From JAZKIX01 sp040384645 (lineage in GTDB: Bacteria; Pseudomonadota; Gammaproteobacteria; Burkholderiales; Burkholderiaceae_D): a stretch of 19,277 nucleotides of DNA. The notes under the pieces are model-generated. The model searched no databases and was not told the DNA's origin. It was given only the letters and a program-made list of their open reading frames with translations. Shown piece after piece: positions 7,788 through 13,991 of this stretch. Location of the stretch: assembly GCA_040384645.1 (NCBI GenBank), contig JAZKIX010000042.1, positions 1 to 19,277 of the forward strand, read 5' to 3'. Numbering within the stretch: position 1 is the first letter of the stretch; every line of letters starts with the position of its first letter. The translations under genes were made by a program, and so were the position numbers.

Positions 7788-8279
7788 GTGAAACAAATAT
7801 CCAAAATGCTTTTACTCATTGTTGCAAGTACTTCGGTTGGCTTGCTCGCTGGCTGCAACCGCAACGCATCAGACACACTGAGCTCGCAAAACGGCGCAAC
7901 GTCCGATCAAAGTACAGCGCAGTCGCCGGCGACAACAGGTACCGCTGCCAATGGCACAGCGCAATCCGGAGCGACGCCGCCTGCCGATACATCGAGCAGT
8001 GGCAATAGTGGAATCGGCACGAGTGGCACCGGCAGTAGTGGCGCTAGCGGTACGTCACCGGTTGCCGATACGGCGGTCACGGCCAAGGTAAAAACGGCGA
8101 TTATTGCCGAGCCGGGATTGAAATCGATGCAAATCACGGTCGATACCAAAGACGGCATCGTAACTCTGAGCGGTTCGGTCGATAACCCACAAAATGTACA
8201 ACGCGCAGCGCAAGTGGCGCAGGCGGTCACGGGCGTAAAGTCGGTAGTCAATCAATTGACCGTGAAAGCGCCCGCCTGA
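7788..8279 (+). CDS. BON-domain lipoprotein
   Basis: 163 residues from a GTG start at 7788, chosen because AAAGGAGA sits 7-8 bases upstream and the translation then begins directly with a lipoprotein signal (MKQISKMLLLIVASTSVGLLAGC, lipidated Cys23). The longer in-frame ORF from 7680 would place non-signal sequence ahead of it. Residues ~24-92 are a low-complexity Ser/Thr/Gly/Ala linker, probably a flexible tether. Residues ~95-161 form one BON domain (TAVTAKVKTAIIAEPGL, ITVDTKDGIVTLSGSV, AAQVAQAVTGVKSVVNQLTV). BON domains occur in envelope and osmotic-stress proteins such as OsmY and are thought to bind membranes or polymers. Asn24 after the Cys does not give the Asp inner-membrane retention signal, so outer-membrane anchoring is likely. 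It is probably transcribed from the sigma-54 promoter at 7681. Confidence 0.88.
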   Translation: MKQISKMLLLIVASTSVGLLAGCNRNASDTLSSQNGATSDQSTAQSPATTGTAANGTAQSGATPPADTSSSGNSGIGTSGTGSSGASGTSPVADTAVTAKVKTAIIAEPGLKSMQITVDTKDGIVTLSGSVDNPQNVQRAAQVAQAVTGVKSVVNQLTVKAPA

Positions 8280-8330
8280 TCGTGCGTCGAATCTGAATTG
8301 CGATTGCATTTTTCATGTGGATTGCTTGCC

Positions 8331-8421
8331 CTAGTTTGTTTCCNNNNNNNNNNTCGCTGCCTTTCAATGCTTCTTCCAGATCCTTGATCGCTGCTTCAAT
8401 TTTTTCTGCTAGTTTGTTTCC
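8331..8421. repeat. 13-bp direct repeat flanking an assembly gap and a DnaK-like scrap
   Basis: CTAGTTTGTTTCC occurs at 8331-8343, directly before ten Ns (8344-8353), and again at 8409-8421. Between the Ns and the second copy lie 55 bases that on the minus strand read AEKIEAAIKDLEEALKGS, which closely resembles the C-terminal lid of DnaK as I remember it. This looks like a misjoined contig end or an incompletely closed gap, so the upstream region of the entericidin gene should be treated as unreliable. Confidence 0.6.
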
Positions 8422-8438
8422 TTCTTCAGGAGCGAAAA

Positions 8439-8570
8439 ATGTCAAAAAGAATGATGGCAATATTTATGTTATTAGGATTAATTAGCGCGTGCAACACCAT
8501 GCAGGGTGCCGGCAAAGACATTGAACGCGGCGGAGAAAAAATCCAAGGTGCGGCTGAAAATGCCAAGTGA
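8439..8570 (+). CDS. Entericidin-like small lipoprotein (EcnA/EcnB family)
   Basis: 43 residues. AGGAG (8428-8432) sits 6 bases before the ATG. The peptide is a compact lipoprotein signal, MSKRMMAIFMLLGLISAC, with Cys18 in an ISAC lipobox, then the family-typical tail NTMQGAGKDIERGGEKIQGAA. Entericidins are tiny outer-membrane lipoproteins. In E. coli the EcnA/EcnB pair was described as an antidote/toxin pair linked to stationary-phase lysis. Only one member is seen here, so a toxin-antidote role cannot be assumed; many proteobacteria carry single copies with stress-linked expression. It follows the BON lipoprotein by 159 bp, across the assembly gap. Confidence 0.85.
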   Translation: MSKRMMAIFMLLGLISACNTMQGAGKDIERGGEKIQGAAENAK

Positions 8571-8683
8571 GTTTGGATTGCAAATTTTACCGTAGAGTTA
8601 AGAAATATCCTCCCGTCGCCTTCTTGCGTCAGTTAAGGATTTGACTGGTGAGCACTAAGGCGGCGGAAATAATTTGAAATTGA

Positions 8684-8699
8684 GGTGAATTTATTCACC
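8684..8699. promoter_or_regulatory. Palindrome in the hemerythrin gene leader
   Basis: GGTGAAT-TT-ATTCACC (8684-8699) is a perfect 7+7 inverted repeat ending two bases before the TAGGAG ribosome site of the hemerythrin-like gene. It could be an operator overlapping the leader, or a hairpin that affects access to the ribosome site. No regulator family is recognisable from it. Confidence 0.4.
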
Positions 8700-8712
8700 A
8701 TAGGAGATTCGT

Positions 8713-9276
8713 ATGAATCAGACGACAAGGGATGATCCTGCTTACACAGATGCATTGCAAATGTTGAAAGATGATCATGCTAAAGTGAAGAAAATTTTTG
8801 ATCAGTTTGAAAAAGAGCGCGACACCGCAGGACTCGAAGATAAGCGTCTATTGGTAAAACGTGCTTGCCAGGAACTAAGCATTCATGCACAACTGGAGGA
8901 GGAAATATTTTATCCAGCAATGCGGGAGTCGGTCGATGCCGACGACGCGCTTGATGAAGCTGAAGTCGAGCATGGATCGATCAAGGAACTGGTGACGGAT
9001 CTGGAATTCATGGAGCCTGACGACGCGCTCTACGATGCCAAATTTAAGGTGTTGGCAGAATACGTGACGCATCATGTAAGCGAGGAAGAAGGAGAGATTT
9101 TCCCCGCGGCCAAACGCGCCAAGGTCGATCTGAAGCAACTAGCCAGCGAGTTATCCGAGCGCAAAGAGCAATTGGTTGCCATCTTTGGGATACAGGACGA
9201 CGAGCAAGACATACTGTCTGCCGTTACCGCCAGACGCAGTAGCGGCGGCGACACCGGTTCCAGTAAAAGTCATTAA
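8713..9276 (+). CDS. Hemerythrin-like HHE cation-binding domain protein
   Basis: 187 residues; TAGGAG lies 6 bases before the ATG at 8713. The hemerythrin/HHE pattern is complete: H22 in DDHAKVKKIF, H58 and E62 in HAQLEEEIFYP, H87 in EVEHGSIKEL, and H120/H121 with E125 in THHVSEEEGEIFP. These residues would hold a non-haem di-iron centre in a four-helix bundle. There is no signal peptide, so the protein is cytoplasmic. The C-terminal ~45 residues are charged and then Ser/Gly rich, beyond the usual domain. Relatives act in oxygen, nitric oxide or oxidative-stress handling. The exact ligand here is unknown, but the placement in a stress-type cluster and the FNR-like site further along fit a redox role. 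Confidence 0.9.
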   Translation: MNQTTRDDPAYTDALQMLKDDHAKVKKIFDQFEKERDTAGLEDKRLLVKRACQELSIHAQLEEEIFYPAMRESVDADDALDEAEVEHGSIKELVTDLEFMEPDDALYDAKFKVLAEYVTHHVSEEEGEIFPAAKRAKVDLKQLASELSERKEQLVAIFGIQDDEQDILSAVTARRSSGGDTGSSKSH

Positions 9277-9440
9277 GCTATTGCTGCTGCTATTTGTGCC
9301 ATATCAGCGTTGCCGCCGGATGCGACGCTGAATGAGTAGGGAGTACGGTAACAGCAATGGAGTCGTTGCGAATAAAACTGAGATTCGGCTGATTGATGTT
9401 AGCCGCTGCAAACAGCACTATTTTTCAAGGGGACATTCCC

Positions 9441-9566
9441 ATGCTCCAGCATGCACATCATCCGACGCCCGATCCTGAGCAAGACCAGCCCATCGACGAA
9501 CCGCCCGAACCCGTGCGCGTGCCAACTGAACCGGTGCAACCGGTACCGCCAATCAAGGAGCCGTGA
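9441..9566 (+). CDS. Small proline-rich peptide
   Basis: 41 residues. AAGGGGA at 9427-9433 is well placed before the ATG at 9441. The product, starting MLQHAHHPTPDPEQDQPIDE, is about one third proline with many Glu, Asp and Val in a PEPV/PVQPVPP pattern, acidic and probably disordered. There is no signal peptide or membrane segment. I recognise no family with certainty, though similar short Pro-rich hypothetical proteins occur in related bacteria. Support is the good ribosome site and strongly non-random composition; a longer ORF in another frame over the same bases (9451-9744) has no such site. Confidence 0.55.
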   Translation: MLQHAHHPTPDPEQDQPIDEPPEPVRVPTEPVQPVPPIKEP

Positions 9567-10142
9567 GCCTGTAGCAGCGAGCGGTATTATCAAGCCATGG
9601 AGATGTTCACGAACCGTGTGTTTCGGACTTGTTGGTGGCGGGAAACCGTGTTACCGCGATACTTTTTTTTCGCAAAAACTCATGCTTCAAAAATGTCTTT
9701 CCCAAAGACATTTCCGCTCGAAAACACTGTCTGCGCGAACCTAACCAGACTTTGAGAATTGTCATAGTGGCGGCGGTGTGAGCATATATTCTGGGTTCTG
9801 CTGCATTTAACCCGTTCTCGCACTTTCAGTCAGATCCGCCGCCAGAAACTGTGTTGTGGAGTCTCATGAAAAGAGACGGCTCGACCGGAAGTTTGCGACG
9901 AACGGGCATGTGGCAACGTTGACATAAAGCGAGGGGGATGTTGGTCGAACGGAAAAATTGCCATTAAAAAAACCGGATCGGCCATGTGATCGTAGCGCCT
10001 GTGAAATACCAGACGCGTGAAGAGGACGCTGCAATTTTTTACGTCACTTTCACGACACCAAACCTAAGCGTCCCATGTCAAGGTTCTCAACTTGAGTGCA
10101 AATCCATTGTCTCGCTAAATCGACTTTATTTTGGAGGTCTTC
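9567..10142. other. Gene-free 576-bp spacer before the phasin
   Basis: I find no convincing gene: open frames are short, cysteine- and arginine-rich and lack ribosome sites. It contains a run of eight Ts (9663-9670) preceded by a weak GCGG...CCGC stem, which may end the transcript of the proline-rich peptide. There is a strong perfect hairpin at 9691-9713 and a small GTCTC...GAGAC repeat (9861-9877). A TTGACA hexamer near 9918-9923 has no good -10 partner. Phasin gene control presumably sits near the end of this stretch. Confidence 0.5.
9691..9713. repeat. Perfect 10-bp stem hairpin with 3-base loop
   Basis: AAATGTCTTT (9691-9700), loop CCC, AAAGACATTT (9704-9713). On the minus strand the hairpin is followed directly by a short T-run (TTTTTG), so it could terminate leftward transcription. 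On the plus strand no T-run follows. It may instead be part of an untranslated RNA or a protein site. Confidence 0.5.
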
Positions 10143-10733
10143 ATGTTAAATTATTCACGTCCTGTTACCCCTGCCGCAAAAAATCACTGGGAAGCGCAAT
10201 TGTCCTTTCTCAATGACATGTCGAAGAACGTATTTCAGTCAGCACAAAGAATTAATGAACTTAATATTCAAGTGGCACAAACTGTTTTGGAAGAGGCAGT
10301 CAACAATGTGCATCACATGATTTCTGCTGAAGACGCTACCGAGTTGCTGTCGATCGCTGCAAGTCAAGCGCAACCGGTGGCAGAGAAAGTACGCGCCTAT
10401 CAACAACATTTGACCAATATCGCTGCCGGCGTTCAAGTTGACCTGGCAAAGACCGCAGAATCACACGTGCCTGAAACGACACGTACTGCCGCAGCGTTGG
10501 CTGATGAAGTTGCACAAAAAGTTAATGAAGAAACAGAAAAAGCGGCTGACCGCCAACGTCAGGCAATGGAGCGTCTGGCGCATCCGATTAATGTGTCGGA
10601 AGATGGCGCACAAGGTAGCCAACGTTCAGGCGCTGGCCGTAGTGGTGGTAGCGGTGGCGCAGCGGCATCGTCCTCACGCAGCGGTTCACAGCAATCGGCT
10701 GGCGGCCAATCAAGTACTGGCAAAAACGCTTGA
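10143..10733 (+). CDS. Phasin family protein
   Basis: 196 residues from the ATG at 10143, chosen because GGAGG (10133-10137) lies 5 bases ahead. Residues ~10-145 are helical with the phasin pattern: hydrophobic-Asn/Gln heptads (WEAQLSFLNDMSKNVFQSAQRINELNIQVAQTVLEEA), then TELLSIAASQAQPVAEKVRAYQQHLTNIAAGVQ. Phasins coat polyhydroxyalkanoate granules, control their size and number, and have chaperone-like effects. The last ~45 residues are a Gly/Ser/Arg low-complexity tail that is probably disordered. No PHA synthase or depolymerase is nearby, so a general stress role is as likely as a dedicated PHA operon. It ends 73 bp before a strong two-way terminator shared with the convergent PRC-barrel gene. 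Confidence 0.88.
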   Translation: MLNYSRPVTPAAKNHWEAQLSFLNDMSKNVFQSAQRINELNIQVAQTVLEEAVNNVHHMISAEDATELLSIAASQAQPVAEKVRAYQQHLTNIAAGVQVDLAKTAESHVPETTRTAAALADEVAQKVNEETEKAADRQRQAMERLAHPINVSEDGAQGSQRSGAGRSGGSGGAAASSSRSGSQQSAGGQSSTGKNA

Positions 10734-10806
10734 TTGAATCTGAAATTAACAGCACCAGAAATCTAGCGAGGTACGCCAAGCATTAGATTGATGTGCTGAT
10801 CGATAG

Positions 10807-10844
10807 AAGACAAAGCGGCATGTTTTTACATGCCGCTTTGTCTT
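10807..10844. terminator. Bidirectional terminator between phasin and PRC-barrel genes
   Basis: A perfect 17-bp stem, AAGACAAAGCGGCATGT (10807-10823) with ACATGCCGCTTTGTCTT (10828-10844), and a TTTT loop. It lies between two convergent genes. The U-tract is short on both strands, but the very stable stem and the position support two-way termination. Confidence 0.8.
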
Positions 10845-10905
10845 TGGAGGTCAAATTTTTGCTTGATTAAGCGAGTGATTCGCAGAGAAAGTCAGACAGC
10901 GCTTA

Positions 10906-11325
10906 TCAGATCCTGGATATGCCACTATCTTGCGTAATGCCGTAGAAACTATGGATTTCCTGGGACCAAGTTGGGTCAGCCATATTGGGCCAGTGATCCT
11001 TGTCAAAGCCGGGTGCATTATCAAGATGCTCTTTATCGGCATTTAAGACAAACCGCTTGTTTTCTGTGTCCAGATTCAACGCCTTCCAGGGCACGGCAAA
11101 TAGCTTTTCGCCCACGCCAAGAAAACCTCCGAACGACAGCACTGCATAAGCGACGGCGCCAGTTCGCATATCGAGCATGATTTCCTTGATATCGCCCAGA
11201 CTTTCACCTTCAATGTTGTAGACATCTTCACCGAGTAGGGTATCGGCTCCCATCAATTCTGGGCCGGGACCCTCGCTGTCATCGCTTTTGTACATTCCAT
11301 ATTTGTCATGGTCTAGGTAGCTCAT
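10906..11325 (-). CDS. PRC-barrel domain protein
   Basis: 139 residues; AGGAGG lies 4 bases before the ATG at 11325. Residues ~27-100 form a PRC-barrel (ADTLLGEDVYNIEGESLGDIKEIMLDMRTGAVAYAVLSFGGFLGVGEKLFAVPW). The tail, APGFDKDHWPNMADPTW, is typical of a widespread proteobacterial single-PRC group seen beside stress genes. There is no signal peptide or membrane segment. PRC-barrels mediate protein or RNA contacts, as in RimM and the photosynthetic reaction centre H subunit; the function of the stand-alone form is not established. It converges with the phasin gene. Confidence 0.9.
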   Translation of the reverse strand: MSYLDHDKYGMYKSDDSEGPGPELMGADTLLGEDVYNIEGESLGDIKEIMLDMRTGAVAYAVLSFGGFLGVGEKLFAVPWKALNLDTENKRFVLNADKEHLDNAPGFDKDHWPNMADPTWSQEIHSFYGITQDSGISRI

Positions 11326-11766
11326 GATGCCTCCTGCAAAAAATCATTTATAGGATTCACTTGCTCCAGAAAAATGCTTGGTTGAATTATCTGAAACAAG
11401 CGAGATGGGGGAAATGCAAAATACCTTGATAGAAAGACTGCGGCAGGTTCTGCGTGAACAATACTGACCAGCCACTTTCTGCAAAAGCATTCACCGACGC
11501 GAGACCGGAATGAGACATCCTCCGAAAATGCGCCAGGTCAAATTTCGGAAAAATCCAACTTGCACAAGCGTTATCCTGTGGCTGCTTCCAGCGATGCAGA
11601 CAATGAAAAATGTGATCATTTTGGGATTGCAGCAACGGGATCCTTTATCTTGGGCTAAATTAATAAGCCTAAATATTCATAAAATGACCTTGATAAGCTG
11701 AGCCGGTCTATTCGCTGGTGAATTCGCTTTTACATAAATAATTTACGCTCGCGCGACAGCCTAACT

Positions 11767-11780
11767 TTGATAAATATCAA
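11767..11780. promoter_or_regulatory. FNR/ANR-type Crp-family binding site
   Basis: TTGATAAATATCAA matches the FNR consensus TTGAT-N4-ATCAA at all ten specified bases, and the palindrome extends one base further on each side (TTT...AAA, 11766-11781). The target is unclear: it is 340 bp upstream of the sigma-54 activator start and 440 bp upstream of the PRC-barrel start. Leftward, TATTTA (minus strand, 11735-11740) could be a -10 at about the right distance; rightward no good -10 is seen. Confidence 0.6.
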
Positions 11781-11840
11781 ATACGCGGGGTGGTGCACTG
11801 GCGGTTGCGCAATGAACTGTCTGCGGTAATTTTTGTGCTG

Positions 11841-11862
11841 GCCAGCGAATTGATTCGCTGGC
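11841..11862. promoter_or_regulatory. Perfect 10+10 bp palindrome upstream of the sigma-54 activator gene
   Basis: GCCAGCGAAT (11841-11850) and ATTCGCTGGC (11853-11862) are exact reverse complements around TG. The half-site core ATTCGCTGG also occurs at 11710-11718, and ATTCGCT at 11722-11728, within the same spacer. Such GC-ended palindromes suit a Fis-type DNA-binding domain, so autoregulation by the downstream activator is possible but unproven. Confidence 0.5.
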
Positions 11863-12119
11863 TTGATGCGCATACATGTCGATATGAAATTGCTTGCATG
11901 TGTGCAGCGATCCAGCTCTGCGGTTGGTACTTTTACCGATTTTTATGTCTACATTTGTGCAATATCACGCAGCCTGTCCGGTGATGCAGTATTCGTTAAA
12001 GCTGTCATTCAGTCTTGGCTTGATTCTTCGCGCTTGGGCAACCACATGTCCTGTGATTTTCGCGATCGATGACTTGCAATGTGACTGGTCAGCGCTATCT
12101 ACGAAAGGAAAATTGCATC

Positions 12120-13115
12120 ATGGGGGAGGCATTGTTAAATCCGGTTAGCCCGGAACGTTTTGGGCGGCTCATTGGCATGTCGATGCCGATGCAGGCGCTG
12201 TATCTGCAAATCGAGCGCGTCGCGCCAACCGCCGCGACCGTGCTGGTAACTGGCGAAAGTGGCACCGGCAAGGAGCTGGTTGCGCAAACCTTGCATGACA
12301 TGAGCCGTCGCAACCAGCAACCCTTTGTGGCGGTTAATTGCGGCGCTATTTCGGCCCATTTGATCGAGAGTGAATTGTTCGGCCATGAGAAGGGTAGTTT
12401 TACCGGTGCCTTGCGTGAACACAAAGGCTATTTCGAACGTGCCAGCGGCGGTACTCTGTTTCTCGATGAAATAACCGAAATGCCGGCAGAGCTGCAAGTA
12501 AAGTTGCTGCGGGTATTGGAGGCAGGCACTTTCATGCGGGTCGGTTCGGGACATGAAATCGATGTCGATGTCAGGATCGTCGCGGCCACTAACCGCACGC
12601 CGGAAGAAGCCGTGACCGAAGGCAAATTGCGCGAGGATTTGATGTACCGCTTGCAGGTATTTCCCTTGCATTTGCCGCCGCTGCGAGAACGTGGACGCGA
12701 TATCGATTTACTGGCCAATCACTATCTGGCGGAGTTGAATTTAGTTGAGAACACGGACAAACGTTTTGCTGAAAATGCAATGCATCAACTGAGCAAATAC
12801 CATTGGCCAGGCAATGTGCGGGAGTTGAAAAATGCGGTGCAGCGTGCCTTTATTTTGTCGGATGAGTTGGTGGATCTGGATGGCTTGAGTTTGACCGCGC
12901 CAAAATTGATCGAGCTCAACGGTTCGTCGTTCCAAGTCCACGTCGGCAGCACGGTGGCGGAGGTCGAGCGCCAGCTGATTCTGGCCACTTTGCAACAATG
13001 CGACAGCACCAGGGAAAAAGCCGCCGACATGCTCGGGATCAGCTTGAAAACACTTTACAACCGCTTGCGTGAATACGGCGCCGATCACGATATATCGTCG
13101 TCCGATCCGGCGTGA
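12120..13115 (+). CDS. Sigma-54 enhancer-binding protein without a sensory domain
   Basis: 331 residues from the ATG at 12120, chosen because GAAAGGA lies about 10 bases upstream; an ORF extension to 12069 lacks a site. Only ~20 residues precede the AAA+ domain, so there is no receiver, GAF or PAS module; length and layout resemble PspF. Visible parts are Walker A GESGTGKE (45-52), the sigma-54 contact loop as GSFTGA (92-97, Ser for the common Ala), Walker B GGTLFLDE (110-117), sensor region VRIVAATNR, arginine-finger region REDLMYRL (171-178), WPGNVREL (229-236) and a C-terminal Fis-type helix-turn-helix (about 280-320). It should hydrolyse ATP to remodel RNA polymerase-sigma-54. With no sensor it must be controlled by a partner protein or by its own expression. 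Likely targets include the sigma-54 promoter at 7681 (inference). A terminator follows 70 bp after the stop. Confidence 0.93.
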   Translation: MGEALLNPVSPERFGRLIGMSMPMQALYLQIERVAPTAATVLVTGESGTGKELVAQTLHDMSRRNQQPFVAVNCGAISAHLIESELFGHEKGSFTGALREHKGYFERASGGTLFLDEITEMPAELQVKLLRVLEAGTFMRVGSGHEIDVDVRIVAATNRTPEEAVTEGKLREDLMYRLQVFPLHLPPLRERGRDIDLLANHYLAELNLVENTDKRFAENAMHQLSKYHWPGNVRELKNAVQRAFILSDELVDLDGLSLTAPKLIELNGSSFQVHVGSTVAEVERQLILATLQQCDSTREKAADMLGISLKTLYNRLREYGADHDISSSDPA

Positions 13116-13184
13116 TTTATAAGACCCTAACGTGGCGATCTGCCGACAGTCTCCGATGGCCAGCCAAAGCTTGATAAATTGCTT

Positions 13185-13213
13185 AAATAATACTGGGGGC
13201 GGTATTATTTTTT
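13185..13213 (+). terminator. Intrinsic terminator of the sigma-54 activator gene
   Basis: AAATAATACTG (13185-13195), loop GGGG, CGGTATTATTT (13200-13210), then further Ts to a run of six (13208-13213). The stem is AT-rich but 11 bp long with one wobble pair, and it lies 70 bp after the stop at 13115. Confidence 0.8.
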
Positions 13214-13351
13214 GCCCTTGTAAAACGTGCGGATGTGGCATTGTTTTGGCTTATACTCCCCTTGATTCTGGATGCGATCAAGTCGTACTAAGCACTTTGA
13301 GCCGATGCATTATTCGCCCATTGAGGCTCCGTGACTGCTACCATCTTGGCT

Positions 13352-13897
13352 ATGAACACACGCCTATTTCCACGTTTCTCACGATGCTTTCTGTTGACGC
13401 TTGTTGGGTTGGCGCTCGTTGCTTGCAGCCCCAAATATGACTGGCGTGAAGTGCACGGTACCGGTATACCGTTTGTAGCGATGTTTCCCGCCAAACCCAG
13501 TGTGTTTTCGCGGCCGGTCAACCTCGACGGCTTGACCGTGACGATGGCGATGACGGCGGCGGAAATCGATGGCACGACCTTCGCCGTGGGCACGGTCGAG
13601 CTGGCCGATGCCAGTCAGGTACCTGCTGCGTTGACTGCCATGAAAACCGCCATGGTCAACAATATCGACGGCAAGCTCAATAGTGAAAAAACCGCTGTTG
13701 GCACTGGCAGAAACGGTGGCAAATCCATCAATATCGATGCCAGCGGCCGTCGTGGCAACGGTCAGGCAATGCGGCTGCTTGCCCGTTTCGTAGCGCAAGG
13801 CAAGCGTATTTATCAAGTTGTCGTATTGGGCCCCGAAGCATCGATTTCGCACGAGGCGGGTGATACTTTTTTTAGTGCATTTAGGCCGCCTCAGTAA
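13352..13897 (+). CDS. Small lipoprotein of unknown function
   Basis: 181 residues from the ATG at 13352. The signal is typical for a lipoprotein (FLLTLVGLALVAC, lipidated Cys25), and the mature part starts SPKYDWREVHG. A GTG at 13331 in the same frame has a GAGG four bases upstream and would give 188 residues; I cannot decide, and chose the ATG for the more usual signal length. The mature domain has PFVAMFPAKPSVFSRPVNLDG, a central TMAMTAAEIDGTTFAVGTVEL stretch and a closing YQVVVLGPEASISHEAGDTFFSAF. This resembles a family of hypothetical Burkholderiales lipoproteins whose C-terminal strand-helix pattern is like that of PsbP/MOG1-type folds. No catalytic motif is visible. Confidence 0.8.
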   Translation: MNTRLFPRFSRCFLLTLVGLALVACSPKYDWREVHGTGIPFVAMFPAKPSVFSRPVNLDGLTVTMAMTAAEIDGTTFAVGTVELADASQVPAALTAMKTAMVNNIDGKLNSEKTAVGTGRNGGKSINIDASGRRGNGQAMRLLARFVAQGKRIYQVVVLGPEASISHEAGDTFFSAFRPPQ

Positions 13898-13991
13898 ACG
13901 CCGGGCCAGCGGCATCATCTGCCAACGCAGTCCTGATGTGGGCCGTACTCGTGTATTGTTAGATCATGTACAACTCTGGAGGGGCAATATC

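Larger units (their letters stand above)
11326..12119. other. Gene-poor 794-bp regulatory spacer
   Basis: No open frame here has both coding character and a ribosome site. It separates the divergent PRC-barrel gene and the sigma-54 activator. It contains a perfect FNR-type site (11767-11780), a 22-bp palindrome (11841-11862), and extra copies of ATTCGCT at 11710 and 11722. Its length and density of palindromes suggest complex control of one or both flanking genes, or an unrecognised small RNA. Confidence 0.5.

Noticed and set aside
8331..8421. Insertion-sequence scar with 13-bp target duplication
   Set aside because: There are no terminal inverted repeats or transposase; the N-run and DnaK-like insert fit an assembly problem better.
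10086..10096. CTCAA-C-TTGAG as a phasin operator
   Set aside because: Five-base arms are expected often by chance, and it does not match the PhaR-type motifs I know.
9986..10216. 76-aa plus-strand ORF overlapping the phasin start
   Set aside because: GTG start without ribosome site, and it overlaps the well-supported phasin gene in another frame.
11405..11467. 20-residue peptide starting MGEMQNTLIERLRQVL, which looks like an amphipathic helix
   Set aside because: The frame stays open only ~50 bases further upstream, no ribosome site is properly spaced, and it is too short to support without conservation data.
11387..11635. 82-aa minus-strand ORF upstream of the PRC-barrel gene
   Set aside because: No ribosome site, no motif, and a His/Cys/Trp-rich composition typical of chance ORFs.
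11794..11812. TGGTGCAC...GGTTGCG as a second sigma-54 promoter
   Set aside because: The GG and GC are not 10 bases apart; only the look of the sequence is similar.
11790..12068. Short plus-strand ORFs just after the FNR-type site
   Set aside because: Non-ATG or unsupported starts and cysteine/tryptophan-rich products; not credible as FNR-driven genes.
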